NCBI GenBank assembly: GCA_015904055.1
Contig: JABMDE010000034.1
Span: forward strand, 1-28,579
DNA from: Nitrospira sp.
Lineage (GTDB): Bacteria > Nitrospirota > Nitrospiria > Nitrospirales > Nitrospiraceae
DNA length: 28,579 bases
Direction: 5' to 3'
Below are positions 16,836 through 25,726 of this stretch, one piece after another; the first letter of the stretch is position 1; each line of letters opens with the position of its first letter. Both the position numbers and the translations under genes were made by a program. A model generated the notes under the pieces. The model made no database searches. It saw only the letters and a list, made by a program, of their open reading frames with translations, and was not told where the DNA came from.

Positions 16836-19206
16836 CCTCCATTCTTCAACCTTCAGCCGTCAGCCTTCGGGCTCTAGCCTTCAGCCCTCAGCCTTCGGCC
16901 TTCAGCCTTTACTCCGGCTCCTCCTACTCATCCTCCTCGCAATCGGTTTCCTGCTGCCCACGGCGTCCGTCGCGGTTGCCGCCGCGGAGCCCTCTCCGGA
17001 GAGTTTCATGCAGCAGGGACGGCAGGCCTACCAACGGGGCTCGTTCGATCAGGCGCTTGTGGCCTGGAAGCAGGCAGCGGATCTCTTCAAGGCTTCGGGA
17101 AACGCTCCCGCACAGGTCGAGGCGCTGGTCCTCTCTGCTCAGGCGTCGATGGGCCTGGGACAATCCACGCAGGCGCTTCAGTCCTTAGAACTGGCGCTCG
17201 TACTTGCTCAGAAGAGTAACGATCCTCTCCCGACAGCCTCCGTCCTCGGCCATCTCGGACGAGCCTACTTGACGCTGGGGAAGTTGAACGAAGCATCGGA
17301 ATATCTCCGGCAGGCGTCAGCCTTGGCGAATACGCAGCGGTCGTCCCCTCTCATCGCAACGACGACAAATGACCTCGGCATTCTGTTGGCGTTACAACAG
17401 CAGGATCAGGAGGCGCTGAACGCGTTTGAAAACAGTGTGGTTCATGCACAACGCGCCACGCTGCCACTCCTCGCGGCAACAGCCCGCACCAATGCCGCAC
17501 GAGCCCTGCTGCGGCTCGGCCAGCCAGTCAACAGCCGTCTGGCGCTCGACGTCGCGATCGAGCTCTTAAAAGATGTTCCAGCATCCAGAAATAAATCGTT
17601 CGGACTCATTGGCATTGCACTGGTCTACCAGCGACTGCTTCCGCTCCTCCCTCAGGAACATAGTCCGCTCGTGTTGAGAACCGCGGGCACGCTCCAGGAA
17701 GCGGCCACGGTCGCTGAGCAACAGGGCGACAGCAGAACCCTGTCCTATGCCCTCGGGTATCTTGGGCATCTCTACGAAATAGAGTTCCGCATGGACGAGG
17801 CCTTGCAACTCACCAGGCGGGCGCTCTTCACCGCACAATCGGCGGATGCGCCCGAATCACTCTATCGTTGGCAATGGCAATTGGGGCGCCAGCTGGCCGC
17901 GACCGGCCAGCTGGATCAGGCGATCACGGCATACCGGCAAGCAGCCCTGACACTCCAACCCCTTCGGATCGAGGTGGCACAGGCTTCTTCCGAAGGCACA
18001 GTCGGTGGACAGGACACGGTGAAACCCTTGTTCTTTGAGCTGGCCGACCTGTTGCTCCAGCGAGCCTCGCTCACTGAGGACAACGCGGCCGCCGGAGACT
18101 ATCTGCTCGCTGTTCGCGATGCGATTGAGTCCTACAAGGCCGCAGAGTTGCGTGACTACTTCAAGGACGATTGTGTCGATGCCGTACGGTCGAAGGTCAC
18201 GACGTTCGACCGGTTGTCGCCGGATACCGCGGTGATCTATCCCATCCTCTTTCCCTCCCGACTTGAATTGCTGATCAGCCTCCCGTCCGGACTCACACGC
18301 GTGTCCGTCCCTGTAACGGCTGACCGGCTGACGAAGGAAGTTCGGGCCTTCCGCCGGGTGGTGGAAAAACGTACCACCCGTGAATACCTGCCTCATGCCC
18401 AGCAACTGTATGACTGGCTGGTGCGCCCCTTGGAACCCAGTCTCGCGCAGTCGCACATCACCACGTTGGTATTCGTCCCGGACAGCGCATTGCGAACGAT
18501 TCCTCTGGCAGCACTGCATGACGGCTCGTCGTTCCTGATCCAGAAGTATGCGCTTGCCATGACACCCGGTTTGACGTTGACCGATCCACGCCCGTTGAAC
18601 CGCGAACAACTCCGGTTCCTCACAGTCGGCCTCACCATATCTGTGCAGGGGTTTCCCCCCCTGCCCTATGTGACCGAGGAGGTGGAGTCCATTCGCCAGC
18701 TCTATAAGAGTGACCAGCTGCTCAACAACGTCTTTCAGACGTCTAAGTTGGAACAGGAATTGCGTGAAGGACGGTATGGCGCCTTGCATATCGCGACACA
18801 TGGCAAGTTTTCGACCAACGTGAACGATTCATTCCTCCTCACATTCGATGGGAAACTGACAATGCAGACCCTGGACCAACTGGTGGGTCTCTATCGATTC
18901 CGGCAAGAGCCGCTCGAACTCTTAACCTTGAGCGCCTGCCAGACCGGTATCGGCGACGATCGTGCGGCGCTTGGCCTTGCCGGCGTGGCACTGAAGGCCG
19001 GTGCACGGAGCGCGGTGGCAACACTCTGGTTCATCAACGATGAAGCGTCGGCAGAGCTGATTTCTGAATTCTATCGTCAATTACGCAATCCCACTGTGTC
19101 AAAAGCGGTCGCGCTCCAGCAGGCGCAGGTAAAACTATTGGGCGATCATATTTACGAACATCCGGCATACTGGTCGCCCTTTCTCTTGCTCAATAATTGG
19201 CTGTAA
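16825..19206 (+). CDS. Exported TPR-CHAT caspase-like protease
   Basis: The 793-residue protein has a signal-like hydrophobic stretch at about 30-50 (LLRLLLLILLAIGFLLP…), tetratricopeptide-like repeats at about 55-390 (for example ESFMQQGRQAYQRGSFDQAL and VLGHLGRAYLTLGKLNEASE), and a C-terminal CHAT domain at about 480-793. The catalytic dyad is visible: H659 in ALHIATHGKF and C705 in LTLSACQTGIGDD. The end AYWSPFLLLNNWL is typical of the family. CHAT proteases cleave partner proteins. Here the export signal and the neighbouring TpsA/TpsB and DUF928 genes suggest action in the periplasm, perhaps on the exoprotein. Oddly, residues about 7-28 are translated from a heptamer repeat. No start exists between it and the hydrophobic stretch, so the repeat forms part of the signal peptide. 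Confidence 0.85.
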   Translation: MMNNLHSSTFSRQPSGSSLQPSAFGLQPLLRLLLLILLAIGFLLPTASVAVAAAEPSPESFMQQGRQAYQRGSFDQALVAWKQAADLFKASGNAPAQVEALVLSAQASMGLGQSTQALQSLELALVLAQKSNDPLPTASVLGHLGRAYLTLGKLNEASEYLRQASALANTQRSSPLIATTTNDLGILLALQQQDQEALNAFENSVVHAQRATLPLLAATARTNAARALLRLGQPVNSRLALDVAIELLKDVPASRNKSFGLIGIALVYQRLLPLLPQEHSPLVLRTAGTLQEAATVAEQQGDSRTLSYALGYLGHLYEIEFRMDEALQLTRRALFTAQSADAPESLYRWQWQLGRQLAATGQLDQAITAYRQAALTLQPLRIEVAQASSEGTVGGQDTVKPLFFELADLLLQRASLTEDNAAAGDYLLAVRDAIESYKAAELRDYFKDDCVDAVRSKVTTFDRLSPDTAVIYPILFPSRLELLISLPSGLTRVSVPVTADRLTKEVRAFRRVVEKRTTREYLPHAQQLYDWLVRPLEPSLAQSHITTLVFVPDSALRTIPLAALHDGSSFLIQKYALAMTPGLTLTDPRPLNREQLRFLTVGLTISVQGFPPLPYVTEEVESIRQLYKSDQLLNNVFQTSKLEQELREGRYGALHIATHGKFSTNVNDSFLLTFDGKLTMQTLDQLVGLYRFRQEPLELLTLSACQTGIGDDRAALGLAGVALKAGARSAVATLWFINDEASAELISEFYRQLRNPTVSKAVALQQAQVKLLGDHIYEHPAYWSPFLLLNNWL
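16844..16913. repeat. Ten-unit CTTCAGC heptamer array, translated in the CHAT gene
   Basis: Contiguous 7-bp units run CTTCAAC, CTTCAGC, CGTCAGC, CTTCGGG, CTCTAGC, CTTCAGC, CCTCAGC, CTTCGGC, CTTCAGC and CTTTACT. Because 7 is not a multiple of 3, the protein repeats every 21 bp, giving the heptapeptides SRQPSGS, SLQPSAF and GLQPLLR in the signal-peptide n-region. Confidence 0.8.
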
Positions 19207-19220
19207 AAAGGAGCTCCCCC

Positions 19221-19964
19221 ATGAGGCACGTCGTGATCGTAGGATTGAGCCTGTTCCTGACCCTCGCGGGAGTGCCCATCCTCACCGCCACCGATACCGC
19301 ACCCACAACACAGTCCGCCGTACAGGAGGACCAGACCCGTCCTGTGTACACACCGCCCAAGAAGCTGACTCCACGCGCACGCGTCGGCGGTTCGTTACGT
19401 GGAACGGAGGGCACTGAACCGGAACTCGTCGCCTTGGTTCCTGATCACGTGGGTTTGACGATGAAGCAAACCCCAACCCTGAATTGGTATCTCTCAAAAC
19501 TGACGGCCTATCCCTTGCGCTTTACACTGACTGATACCCAAAAAATTGTGCCGCTCTTTGAAGGTCCTCTTCCTGCTCCGACCAAGGCAGGGGTCCAATC
19601 CATCGATCTCAAAAGCCTGGGGCTCGCGCTTGAACCCAATGTGCAGTACCGCTGGTTTGTGTCAGCCATCCCCAACCCCGACTCCCCTTCACGAGATATC
19701 GTGGCAGGGGGCATGATTGAGCGATGTGAGTTCAGCGAATGTTTGACCGTCACCTCCGTAAATGTGACGTGCGATCGTGACAGCGTGCGCACGAATGCCC
19801 TCGTCGGATTCTGGTACGATGCGATGGGCTGTGTGTGCTCATTGATCGAGAAGGAGCCAACAGACCCGTCACTTCGAAGACTGCGCGCAGCCCTCCTGAG
19901 GCAGGTGGGACTTAACGGGGTGGCAGACTGGGATTTGCGTTCGATCCAGAGTCATGCCAAGTAA
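19221..19964 (+). CDS. DUF928-like exported protein
   Basis: The 247-residue product starts at ATG 19221 with AAGGAG 8 bp upstream, only 14 bp after the CHAT gene. The signal peptide is MRHVVIVGLSLFLTLAGVPI. The mature part has the DUF928 pattern: YTPPKKLTPRARVGGSLRGT, then LVALVPDHVGLTMKQTPTLNWYLSK, a beta-rich centre with LEPNVQYRWFVSAI, and a final helical region WYDAMGCVCSLIEKEP. DUF928 genes sit beside CHAT and haemagglutinin-like TPS genes in cyanobacteria. The function is not established, though an envelope location is expected. Four Cys residues in the C-terminal third may form disulfides. Confidence 0.8.
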   Translation: MRHVVIVGLSLFLTLAGVPILTATDTAPTTQSAVQEDQTRPVYTPPKKLTPRARVGGSLRGTEGTEPELVALVPDHVGLTMKQTPTLNWYLSKLTAYPLRFTLTDTQKIVPLFEGPLPAPTKAGVQSIDLKSLGLALEPNVQYRWFVSAIPNPDSPSRDIVAGGMIERCEFSECLTVTSVNVTCDRDSVRTNALVGFWYDAMGCVCSLIEKEPTDPSLRRLRAALLRQVGLNGVADWDLRSIQSHAK

Positions 19965-20051
19965 CCGCTTGAGGCCTTTCACTATGCCAAGATTGATCCA
20001 GCCGACTGAACCTATTTCGATCCACCATGAATTCATTCTGATTCACTTCTC

Positions 20052-20072
20052 TTCTCAGACCTGTAGCTGAAA
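20052..20072. promoter_or_regulatory. Imperfect inverted repeat, possible upstream activator site
   Basis: TTCTCAG-N8-CTGAAAC lies about 80-100 bp upstream of the sigma-54 promoter at 20151, where enhancer-binding proteins usually bind. A second small palindrome, ATCATGAT, follows near 20084. The 19965-20150 stretch has no coding potential. The assignment rests on position only. Confidence 0.3.
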
Positions 20073-20150
20073 CATCATCTACGATCATGATTCGCCACAT
20101 CCTGTATGCATAGCCTCCCTTATTGTACCCATGGAAAATCGGGATGCTGA

Positions 20151-20166
20151 TGGCACACTGCTTGCC
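20151..20166 (+). promoter_or_regulatory. Sigma-54 promoter of the TonB-receptor operon
   Basis: TGGCACACTGCTTGCC is a full match to TGGCAC-N5-TTGC with GG (20152-20153) and GC (20164-20165) separated by 10 bp. The expected start near 20176 lies about 54 bp before the receptor ATG. The operon it drives ends with an NtrC-family activator, so autoregulation is likely. Confidence 0.7.
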
Positions 20167-20229
20167 CTATGAAACAGAACTCACGTAGAGAGGCGCGTAT
20201 CGGCGCGCCGGAGTTGGGCAGGCAGCTTG

Positions 20230-22257
20230 ATGCACTATCGACAAATCCTCTCTTTTACTTGCCCTGCCTGTGTCGCTATCGCCTTGTTGCTCATATTCCC
20301 CATTATCGCCTGGACAGAAGAAACCAAGAACAAATTGGGCACACCTCCTGCTCCTGGCATTCCCACTGAACTTCAGCTGCTCAAGGAAGAAGAAACCGTC
20401 AGCATTGCCTCGCGTTATGAGCAGCCAATTTCTCAGGCTCCATCAAATGTGTACGTGATTACCGACGAGGACATCCGCCATTCAGGTGCGACAGACCTGC
20501 CGACGATCCTCCGCCGGGTGCCTGGTCTCGAAGTGATGCAAGTCACGGGTGCCGACTTCAATGTGAGCATGCGGGGGAATAACCAACTGACCAGTAACAA
20601 ACTTTGGGTCCTGGTCGATGGCCGCTCCATTTATCTGGACGCCCAAGGCGCCGTGTACTGGAAAGCCATTCCGGTGACCCTGCCAGAAATCAAACGCATC
20701 GAGGTCCAAAAAGGACCGGCTTCCGTTCTCTATGGCTTCAACGCCTTCGACGGGATCATCAACATCATCACGAAGTCGCCCGATGAAATGAAGGGAACAA
20801 CAGTGCAGGTCGGAGGCGGAGCCTACGGCACCCTCAGCAGCGCCGCCGTGTATGCCAATAGATATAAAAACTTTGGCTTACGTCTCTCGTACGGTCACGA
20901 CCAGAACCAACAGTGGCGTAGCGGCAGCGATCTGGCCTATCGCGATAATAAGTTCAATATCCAGACGGAATATGCCTTGGCAGATGAAGCAAAGCTCACG
21001 TTCTCAGGCGGTCTCGTCGATGTGACTCGCTATGATGGCCGGATTTCCGATGTGATCATCCAATCTGGGGTACCAGCTCTTGGCTATGCCCAGATGGGCT
21101 ATGAGCGACCTAATTTTTTTATCCGGGCCTTTTGGAATGGCTACGATGTCAGAGGTCCCATTATCACCAATCCCTTGATCGCTTCGTTCCTGCGCACCAC
21201 TGATCGCAACTTCAATTCGGATACGAAGGTGTGGGGCAACATCTACAATATCGAAGCCCAGCACGGGATCGAGTTGGGATCCACCACGCGGTTCTCTTAC
21301 GGGTTCAACTATCGACATAACACCCTATCATTCAGCCGGATTGATCGCTTTCGCACAGAGGATCGGCTGGGGCTCTACGTGCAGGGGGAATGGAAACCTT
21401 CAACAATAATCCAAGTGGTCGGCGGCGCACGCTATGATCTGGATACCTTCATCAATCCAACGATTAGCCCGCGCGGGTCTCTCCTCTTTACACCATTCTT
21501 GGACCACACCTTCCGGGCCACAATCTCGGTAGGACATCGCCCTCCGACACTATTTGAGACCTACGGAGAGAGTCTTGTCTTCATTACACTCCCCTCGCCC
21601 ACCCCATCACCGGCACCGTTCTTCAGCCGAGGCAGTGGGAGCCTCGATCCCGAGAAGATTGTCTCCTATGAAATCGAGTACCAAGGCTGGTATCTGAATC
21701 ATCGTCTCAGACTTCGCACCGCTGCCTTTTACAACCACATCTCCGGCCTGATTACGTTTGGTCGCTTTGGTGCCATGCAGACGGGTGTGGCGGACATCTA
21801 TGGAGGCGAAGCCAGCTTCGAATTCCTCGCAACGAAGTGGCTCAGCGGATTCGGCAACTTTGCCTACCAGGAGATCGGCCAGACTCTCCAAGGAACCGCG
21901 CAACGGGCTGGTCCCCGCTTCAAGTATAACGCAGGACTCAGAACCCAGTGGGAGAACGGTCTCAGCGGTGAGATCACCTATCACTGGATCGGAGCAGCCA
22001 CCTACCCGTTGAGTAATGGGTTTTTCGACTTTCAGCCCTTTGGGGTCATACCGCCTGCTACCCAGGTGGGGAGCTACCATCTCTTGAATTTACGTGGCGC
22101 GTATCGGTTCTGGCAACAGCCGGCTGGAACCGGATACTTACGAGATGCCGAAGTAGCGGTTTCGGCCTTTAATGCCTTGAACGACACACACAAAGAACAT
22201 CCCTTAGGCGATCTCATCGGCAGTCGTGTGATGGGATGGCTGACGGTACGGTACTAA
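20230..22257 (+). CDS. TonB-dependent outer-membrane receptor
   Basis: The 675-residue protein starts at ATG 20230 (GGCAGG upstream). It has an N-terminal signal peptide (CVAIALLLIFPIIAW), a probable TonB box (EETVSIASR), a plug domain (SNVYVITDEDIRHSGATDLP to VQKGPASVLYGFNAFDGIIN, about 75-190) and a long beta-barrel ending RVMGWLTVRY. These receptors import scarce ligands such as iron chelates, cobalamin or other metal complexes, using TonB energy. The substrate cannot be read from the sequence. It is followed by a periplasmic binding protein and a two-component system but no transporter, which points to ligand sensing or regulated uptake. It is the first gene behind the sigma-54 promoter. 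Confidence 0.93.
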   Translation: MHYRQILSFTCPACVAIALLLIFPIIAWTEETKNKLGTPPAPGIPTELQLLKEEETVSIASRYEQPISQAPSNVYVITDEDIRHSGATDLPTILRRVPGLEVMQVTGADFNVSMRGNNQLTSNKLWVLVDGRSIYLDAQGAVYWKAIPVTLPEIKRIEVQKGPASVLYGFNAFDGIINIITKSPDEMKGTTVQVGGGAYGTLSSAAVYANRYKNFGLRLSYGHDQNQQWRSGSDLAYRDNKFNIQTEYALADEAKLTFSGGLVDVTRYDGRISDVIIQSGVPALGYAQMGYERPNFFIRAFWNGYDVRGPIITNPLIASFLRTTDRNFNSDTKVWGNIYNIEAQHGIELGSTTRFSYGFNYRHNTLSFSRIDRFRTEDRLGLYVQGEWKPSTIIQVVGGARYDLDTFINPTISPRGSLLFTPFLDHTFRATISVGHRPPTLFETYGESLVFITLPSPTPSPAPFFSRGSGSLDPEKIVSYEIEYQGWYLNHRLRLRTAAFYNHISGLITFGRFGAMQTGVADIYGGEASFEFLATKWLSGFGNFAYQEIGQTLQGTAQRAGPRFKYNAGLRTQWENGLSGEITYHWIGAATYPLSNGFFDFQPFGVIPPATQVGSYHLLNLRGAYRFWQQPAGTGYLRDAEVAVSAFNALNDTHKEHPLGDLIGSRVMGWLTVRY

Positions 22258-22351
22258 TGTAACCGGGAACATGTGCTGGCATGAATCGTATTTCGTTACC
22301 CTAGCACCATAGACGACTGCGGAGCTATTATACCCTGTCCGAACATTATTC

Positions 22352-23317
22352 ATGATCACTCTTCTAATAGCCCGAAAGAAGACAGTGCCGCGCGCTTCTC
22401 GCGCCTGGTTGACGCTTCTCGCGCTCATGGCACTCACATGCCTCTTCTCTGATCTCACTCAGGCAGCCGGACCTGAGATCGCCATCCTCAAATCCTCGGA
22501 CCTCAAAGCCTACAGTGACGCCATCGAAGGCTTTAAAGCGACGGCACCCGGCAGTGCAACCTATGTTGAGTACGAAGTGCGAGGCGATCTCGACCAGGGG
22601 AAGCAGCTTGCCAGAAAGATTCGCGCGTCGGATGCTTCGCTTGTGGTTGCGGTCGGGCTAAAAGCCGCGCTGGCAGCCAAGATCGAGATCATGGATGTCC
22701 CGGTTCTCTACATGATGATTCTGGATCCCTTGAAACATCACCTCACCGCTGCCAATATGACCGGTGTCCTGTTGGACATTCCGACAGACCGGCAGCTGAA
22801 GGTCATGCGCGCGTTTCTTCCCTCCCTGCATCGGATCGGCATCCTCTACGACCCTGACAAGACGACTCCCAAGCTGAAAGAGGCGGAGTCATACGCGGCC
22901 GTCCATGAGTTCAAGCTGCGCGGGTTTGCAGTCGGAAACGAGAAGGATGTCCCACAGCAACTGCGGATGCTCTTGTCCGAATCTGACGCCTTATGGCTCG
23001 TTCCAGACTCAACGGTGCTCACGGACGAATCCATCCGCTTCATCCTTGAATCCTCGGTGGCCAAACAGGTTCCGGTCATCGGGTTTTCACCGGAGCTGAC
23101 GCGGTTAGGCGCACTGCTCAGCCTGTCGATTGATTACGGCGAGGTCGGTCGCGAAACCGGCCTCCTTGCCAAACGTATTCTCAACGGTGACCTCCCGCTA
23201 CCGCTGAAGCCTGTCGCCGTCCAACGGATCAAGATCACGGTCAATCAGAAGACCGCACGGTACTTGGGTATCACGATTCCCAAAGAGCTCGACGGCATGA
23301 TCGACGAAACGTATTGA
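22352..23317 (+). CDS. ABC_sub_bind-type periplasmic substrate-binding protein
   Basis: The 321-residue protein has an N-terminal export signal (AWLTLLALMALTCLFSDLTQA) and the two-lobed pattern of the ABC_sub_bind (TrpX-like) family: IAILKSSDLKAYSDAIEGFK, SLVVAVGLKAALAAK, NMTGVLLDIPTDRQLKVMRAFLP, RIGILYDPDKT, and the C-terminal LLSLSIDYGEVGRETGLLAKRILNG. No ABC permease or ATPase gene is next to it. Only 12 bp separate it from the histidine kinase, so it probably delivers ligand information to the kinase sensor domain, or works with a distant transporter. The start ATG 22352 has no clear ribosome site. A 94-bp gap separates it from the receptor gene, so a second promoter is possible. Confidence 0.85.
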   Translation: MITLLIARKKTVPRASRAWLTLLALMALTCLFSDLTQAAGPEIAILKSSDLKAYSDAIEGFKATAPGSATYVEYEVRGDLDQGKQLARKIRASDASLVVAVGLKAALAAKIEIMDVPVLYMMILDPLKHHLTAANMTGVLLDIPTDRQLKVMRAFLPSLHRIGILYDPDKTTPKLKEAESYAAVHEFKLRGFAVGNEKDVPQQLRMLLSESDALWLVPDSTVLTDESIRFILESSVAKQVPVIGFSPELTRLGALLSLSIDYGEVGRETGLLAKRILNGDLPLPLKPVAVQRIKITVNQKTARYLGITIPKELDGMIDETY

Positions 23318-23329
23318 GTACACCGTTCC

Positions 23330-25657
23330 ATGGACACGTCACCCCTCCACGCTGGTCATGACGTCGGCTCACAACCGACGACGCGATTCTTCGGCCTTCG
23401 CCTGAAGTTTGCGATTCTGTTCAGCGTCATCTTCATCATGGCCTGTTCGTCCTTGAGCTGGTATTTCATCGGAACACGACGCCAGGCCATGACCGACAAT
23501 CTGGAAGAACTCGGAACGATCTTGGTAACCAACACGATCCGGAATGAGCATTTTCGTATCGCCGGAGTCGTGCTCGAAGATCGCATCACGCTCGGTCATT
23601 TCATGCAGAGCCTGATGGCCATTGATCATGTCGTCTACGTGGTCATCACCACCTCCGACGGCCGGATCCTGGAGCAACGCAGCAAACGCACCCGGCCATC
23701 GCCAATCAGCTCATCTCATACCTCAGAGCAGCCCGTCTATCCGGACGACCACCTCTCAGCCACACTCCTGCAGACTCCGCGGACGACTCCTCTCATGACC
23801 AAACTTGTGCGTTCTTCAACGGACACGCTTGTTCCCGAAGATGAATGGTCGAACTGGCTCCTCCCCTTCCTGCTCCGGGAAGAAACGCTGTATGATTTCG
23901 CCATGCCCGTCCTCCGGACACCTTCGGCACACACGCCCTTATCTCAGCTGTCGATCGAGCTGGAAGAGAACCGGAGTGCTGCCCTCTCGAGCACAACATC
24001 TCCGGTGGTCGGTTTTGTGCGCATCGGGATCACCGACGCACAGGCTAAAGAAGCGCTGCTGATCATTGCCAGAAATGCCGCAATCCTCACCGTCCTTATT
24101 ATTGCAGCAGGGATCCTTGGTGCTCTCCTCCTGACATCACGCATTACGACGCCTCTGCGAAGTCTCGCCAGCGCAACGCGGCAACTCGCGAAAGGGAACG
24201 ACACACCGGTTCCGCTCATGGTCTCCACGACCGATGAAGTCGGTGAACTGACCCATGCGTTCAATGTGATGTCGCAGTCCTTACATGATCGCAATCGGGC
24301 AATCGCCAGCAACCTCGACACCATCAAGCGGCAAGTCCGGCAGTTGAAGACGGCGCATCAAGCCAGCGCGGCCATCGCGAGTGCCAACATACTCAACATG
24401 GACCACCTGCTCGACTCGGTGCTCGCCTTGTTTATCGACAACCTCAGATTTTCACGGATGGCGGTCTTCCTTCACCATCCGGCTCGACACTGCGCCTCCC
24501 TCGCCAGAATTATGGGCGTGTCGCATGAAATTGAGGCGGCAATTCGTCAGATCGACATTCCGGTCGTTGCCAACGGCGAGGGCACAGCCGATCTGCTCTT
24601 GCAAGGTAAGCCGTTACTGGTCCACGATATTGAACCCCTCACTCCACACCTCAACCCGCCGATCCTTGAGATGGCGCGCTGGGCCGGCGTGCAGTCGTTC
24701 GTCGCCGTACCGCTCCAGAGTCATGGGAAGACCCTCGGATTCCTGGCCGGCGATCGAGGCCAGCAGCCCTGTACTGACGATGATCTTCATATCCTGCTCA
24801 CCATCGCCGGGCATGTGGCCGCCGCCATCGATAATGCCGGGACCTATGCTGATCTGGCCGAATTGACCCAGCACCTTGAAGAGCGCATCGAGCAACGGAC
24901 CGACGAGCTGTCGCGCGCCAACACACAACTCCACGACCATGATCGGCGGCGGTCGGCGTTTCTTTCTGTCGTGTCACACGAACTCCGGACCCCCATGACG
25001 GCGATCGGGAGCTTTGCGGATAATATGCTGGACGGTGTGACGGGACCGCTGACCGAGCTGCAACATACCTATCTCGCACGCATTCAGCACAATGTCGCCC
25101 GGCTCGGGAGAATCATCGTGCAATTGCTTGATTGGTCGCGCCTTGACACCAAGACCGTTCAACTTTGCATGGAGGACGTCTCTATCCATCAGATCGCCAC
25201 GACCACGGCTGAACATTTACAGACGGTCGCCGCAGCAAAACAGGTATCCCTCGCCGTGGCATCTGCCGACTCGCTTCCACGCGTTCAAGGCGACCGTGAC
25301 AAACTGGAACAGGTGCTGTGGAATCTCATCGGCAATGCAATTAAGTTCACCCCGCCAGGCGGACGGGTCACCGTCGAGTGTTACCTCGCTCCATCAGGAT
25401 TCGTACAGACCTGTATTGCCGATACCGGTTGTGGGATTGATCCACTCCATCGTTCACACATTTTTGATGAGTTTTCCCGGGTACCGTCAGCCATGCCCGC
25501 CTCACAAGGCGCGCAGCTGGGACTCTGTATCACAAAGACACTCGTCACGATGCATCACGGAGACATTTGGGTAGAGAGTACGCCAGGCAGCGGGTCACGT
25601 TTTTACTTTACACTTCCGGCGAATGGGTCGCACCCCGCCTCCGGCCGGATGGCCTGA
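23330..25657 (+). CDS. Membrane sensor histidine kinase with HAMP and GAF domains
   Basis: The protein has 775 residues. The first membrane helix is at about 24-46 (KFAILFSVIFIMACSSLSWYF), followed by a periplasmic region of about 200 residues and a second helix at about 245-267 (AAILTVLIIAAGILGALLL). HAMP (RITTPLRSLASATRQLAKGN…), a GAF domain (about 345-505, ending TIAGHVAAAIDNA), a coiled coil (LEERIEQRTDELSRA), the HisKA box SVVSHELRTPM with H550, and the ATPase domain (N box WNLIGNAIKFTP, G1 DTGCGID) follow. It would autophosphorylate on H550 and pass phosphate to the NtrC-type regulator 69 bp downstream. The gene directly follows the binding protein, whose ligand state may be the signal. 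All catalytic boxes look intact. Confidence 0.93.
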   Translation: MDTSPLHAGHDVGSQPTTRFFGLRLKFAILFSVIFIMACSSLSWYFIGTRRQAMTDNLEELGTILVTNTIRNEHFRIAGVVLEDRITLGHFMQSLMAIDHVVYVVITTSDGRILEQRSKRTRPSPISSSHTSEQPVYPDDHLSATLLQTPRTTPLMTKLVRSSTDTLVPEDEWSNWLLPFLLREETLYDFAMPVLRTPSAHTPLSQLSIELEENRSAALSSTTSPVVGFVRIGITDAQAKEALLIIARNAAILTVLIIAAGILGALLLTSRITTPLRSLASATRQLAKGNDTPVPLMVSTTDEVGELTHAFNVMSQSLHDRNRAIASNLDTIKRQVRQLKTAHQASAAIASANILNMDHLLDSVLALFIDNLRFSRMAVFLHHPARHCASLARIMGVSHEIEAAIRQIDIPVVANGEGTADLLLQGKPLLVHDIEPLTPHLNPPILEMARWAGVQSFVAVPLQSHGKTLGFLAGDRGQQPCTDDDLHILLTIAGHVAAAIDNAGTYADLAELTQHLEERIEQRTDELSRANTQLHDHDRRRSAFLSVVSHELRTPMTAIGSFADNMLDGVTGPLTELQHTYLARIQHNVARLGRIIVQLLDWSRLDTKTVQLCMEDVSIHQIATTTAEHLQTVAAAKQVSLAVASADSLPRVQGDRDKLEQVLWNLIGNAIKFTPPGGRVTVECYLAPSGFVQTCIADTGCGIDPLHRSHIFDEFSRVPSAMPASQGAQLGLCITKTLVTMHHGDIWVESTPGSGSRFYFTLPANGSHPASGRMA

Positions 25658-25726
25658 GCGTTTCACGGGATGTGCGTGGCGTTGCATGGAGCAGCGTCAC
25701 ACACGGTTAGAAAGGACACACATACG

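Noticed and set aside
16844..16913. Repeat array considered as a CRISPR
   Set aside because: The units are 7 bp and contiguous with no spacers, and no cas gene is present.
17857..18801. A 314-codon open frame opposite the CHAT gene
   Set aside because: It is antisense to a strong, motif-bearing gene, and its composition is not protein-like.
22390..22422. Direct repeat CGCTTCTCGCGC in the signal peptide of the binding protein
   Set aside because: There are only two copies, explained by Leu/Ala/Arg codons in the export signal.
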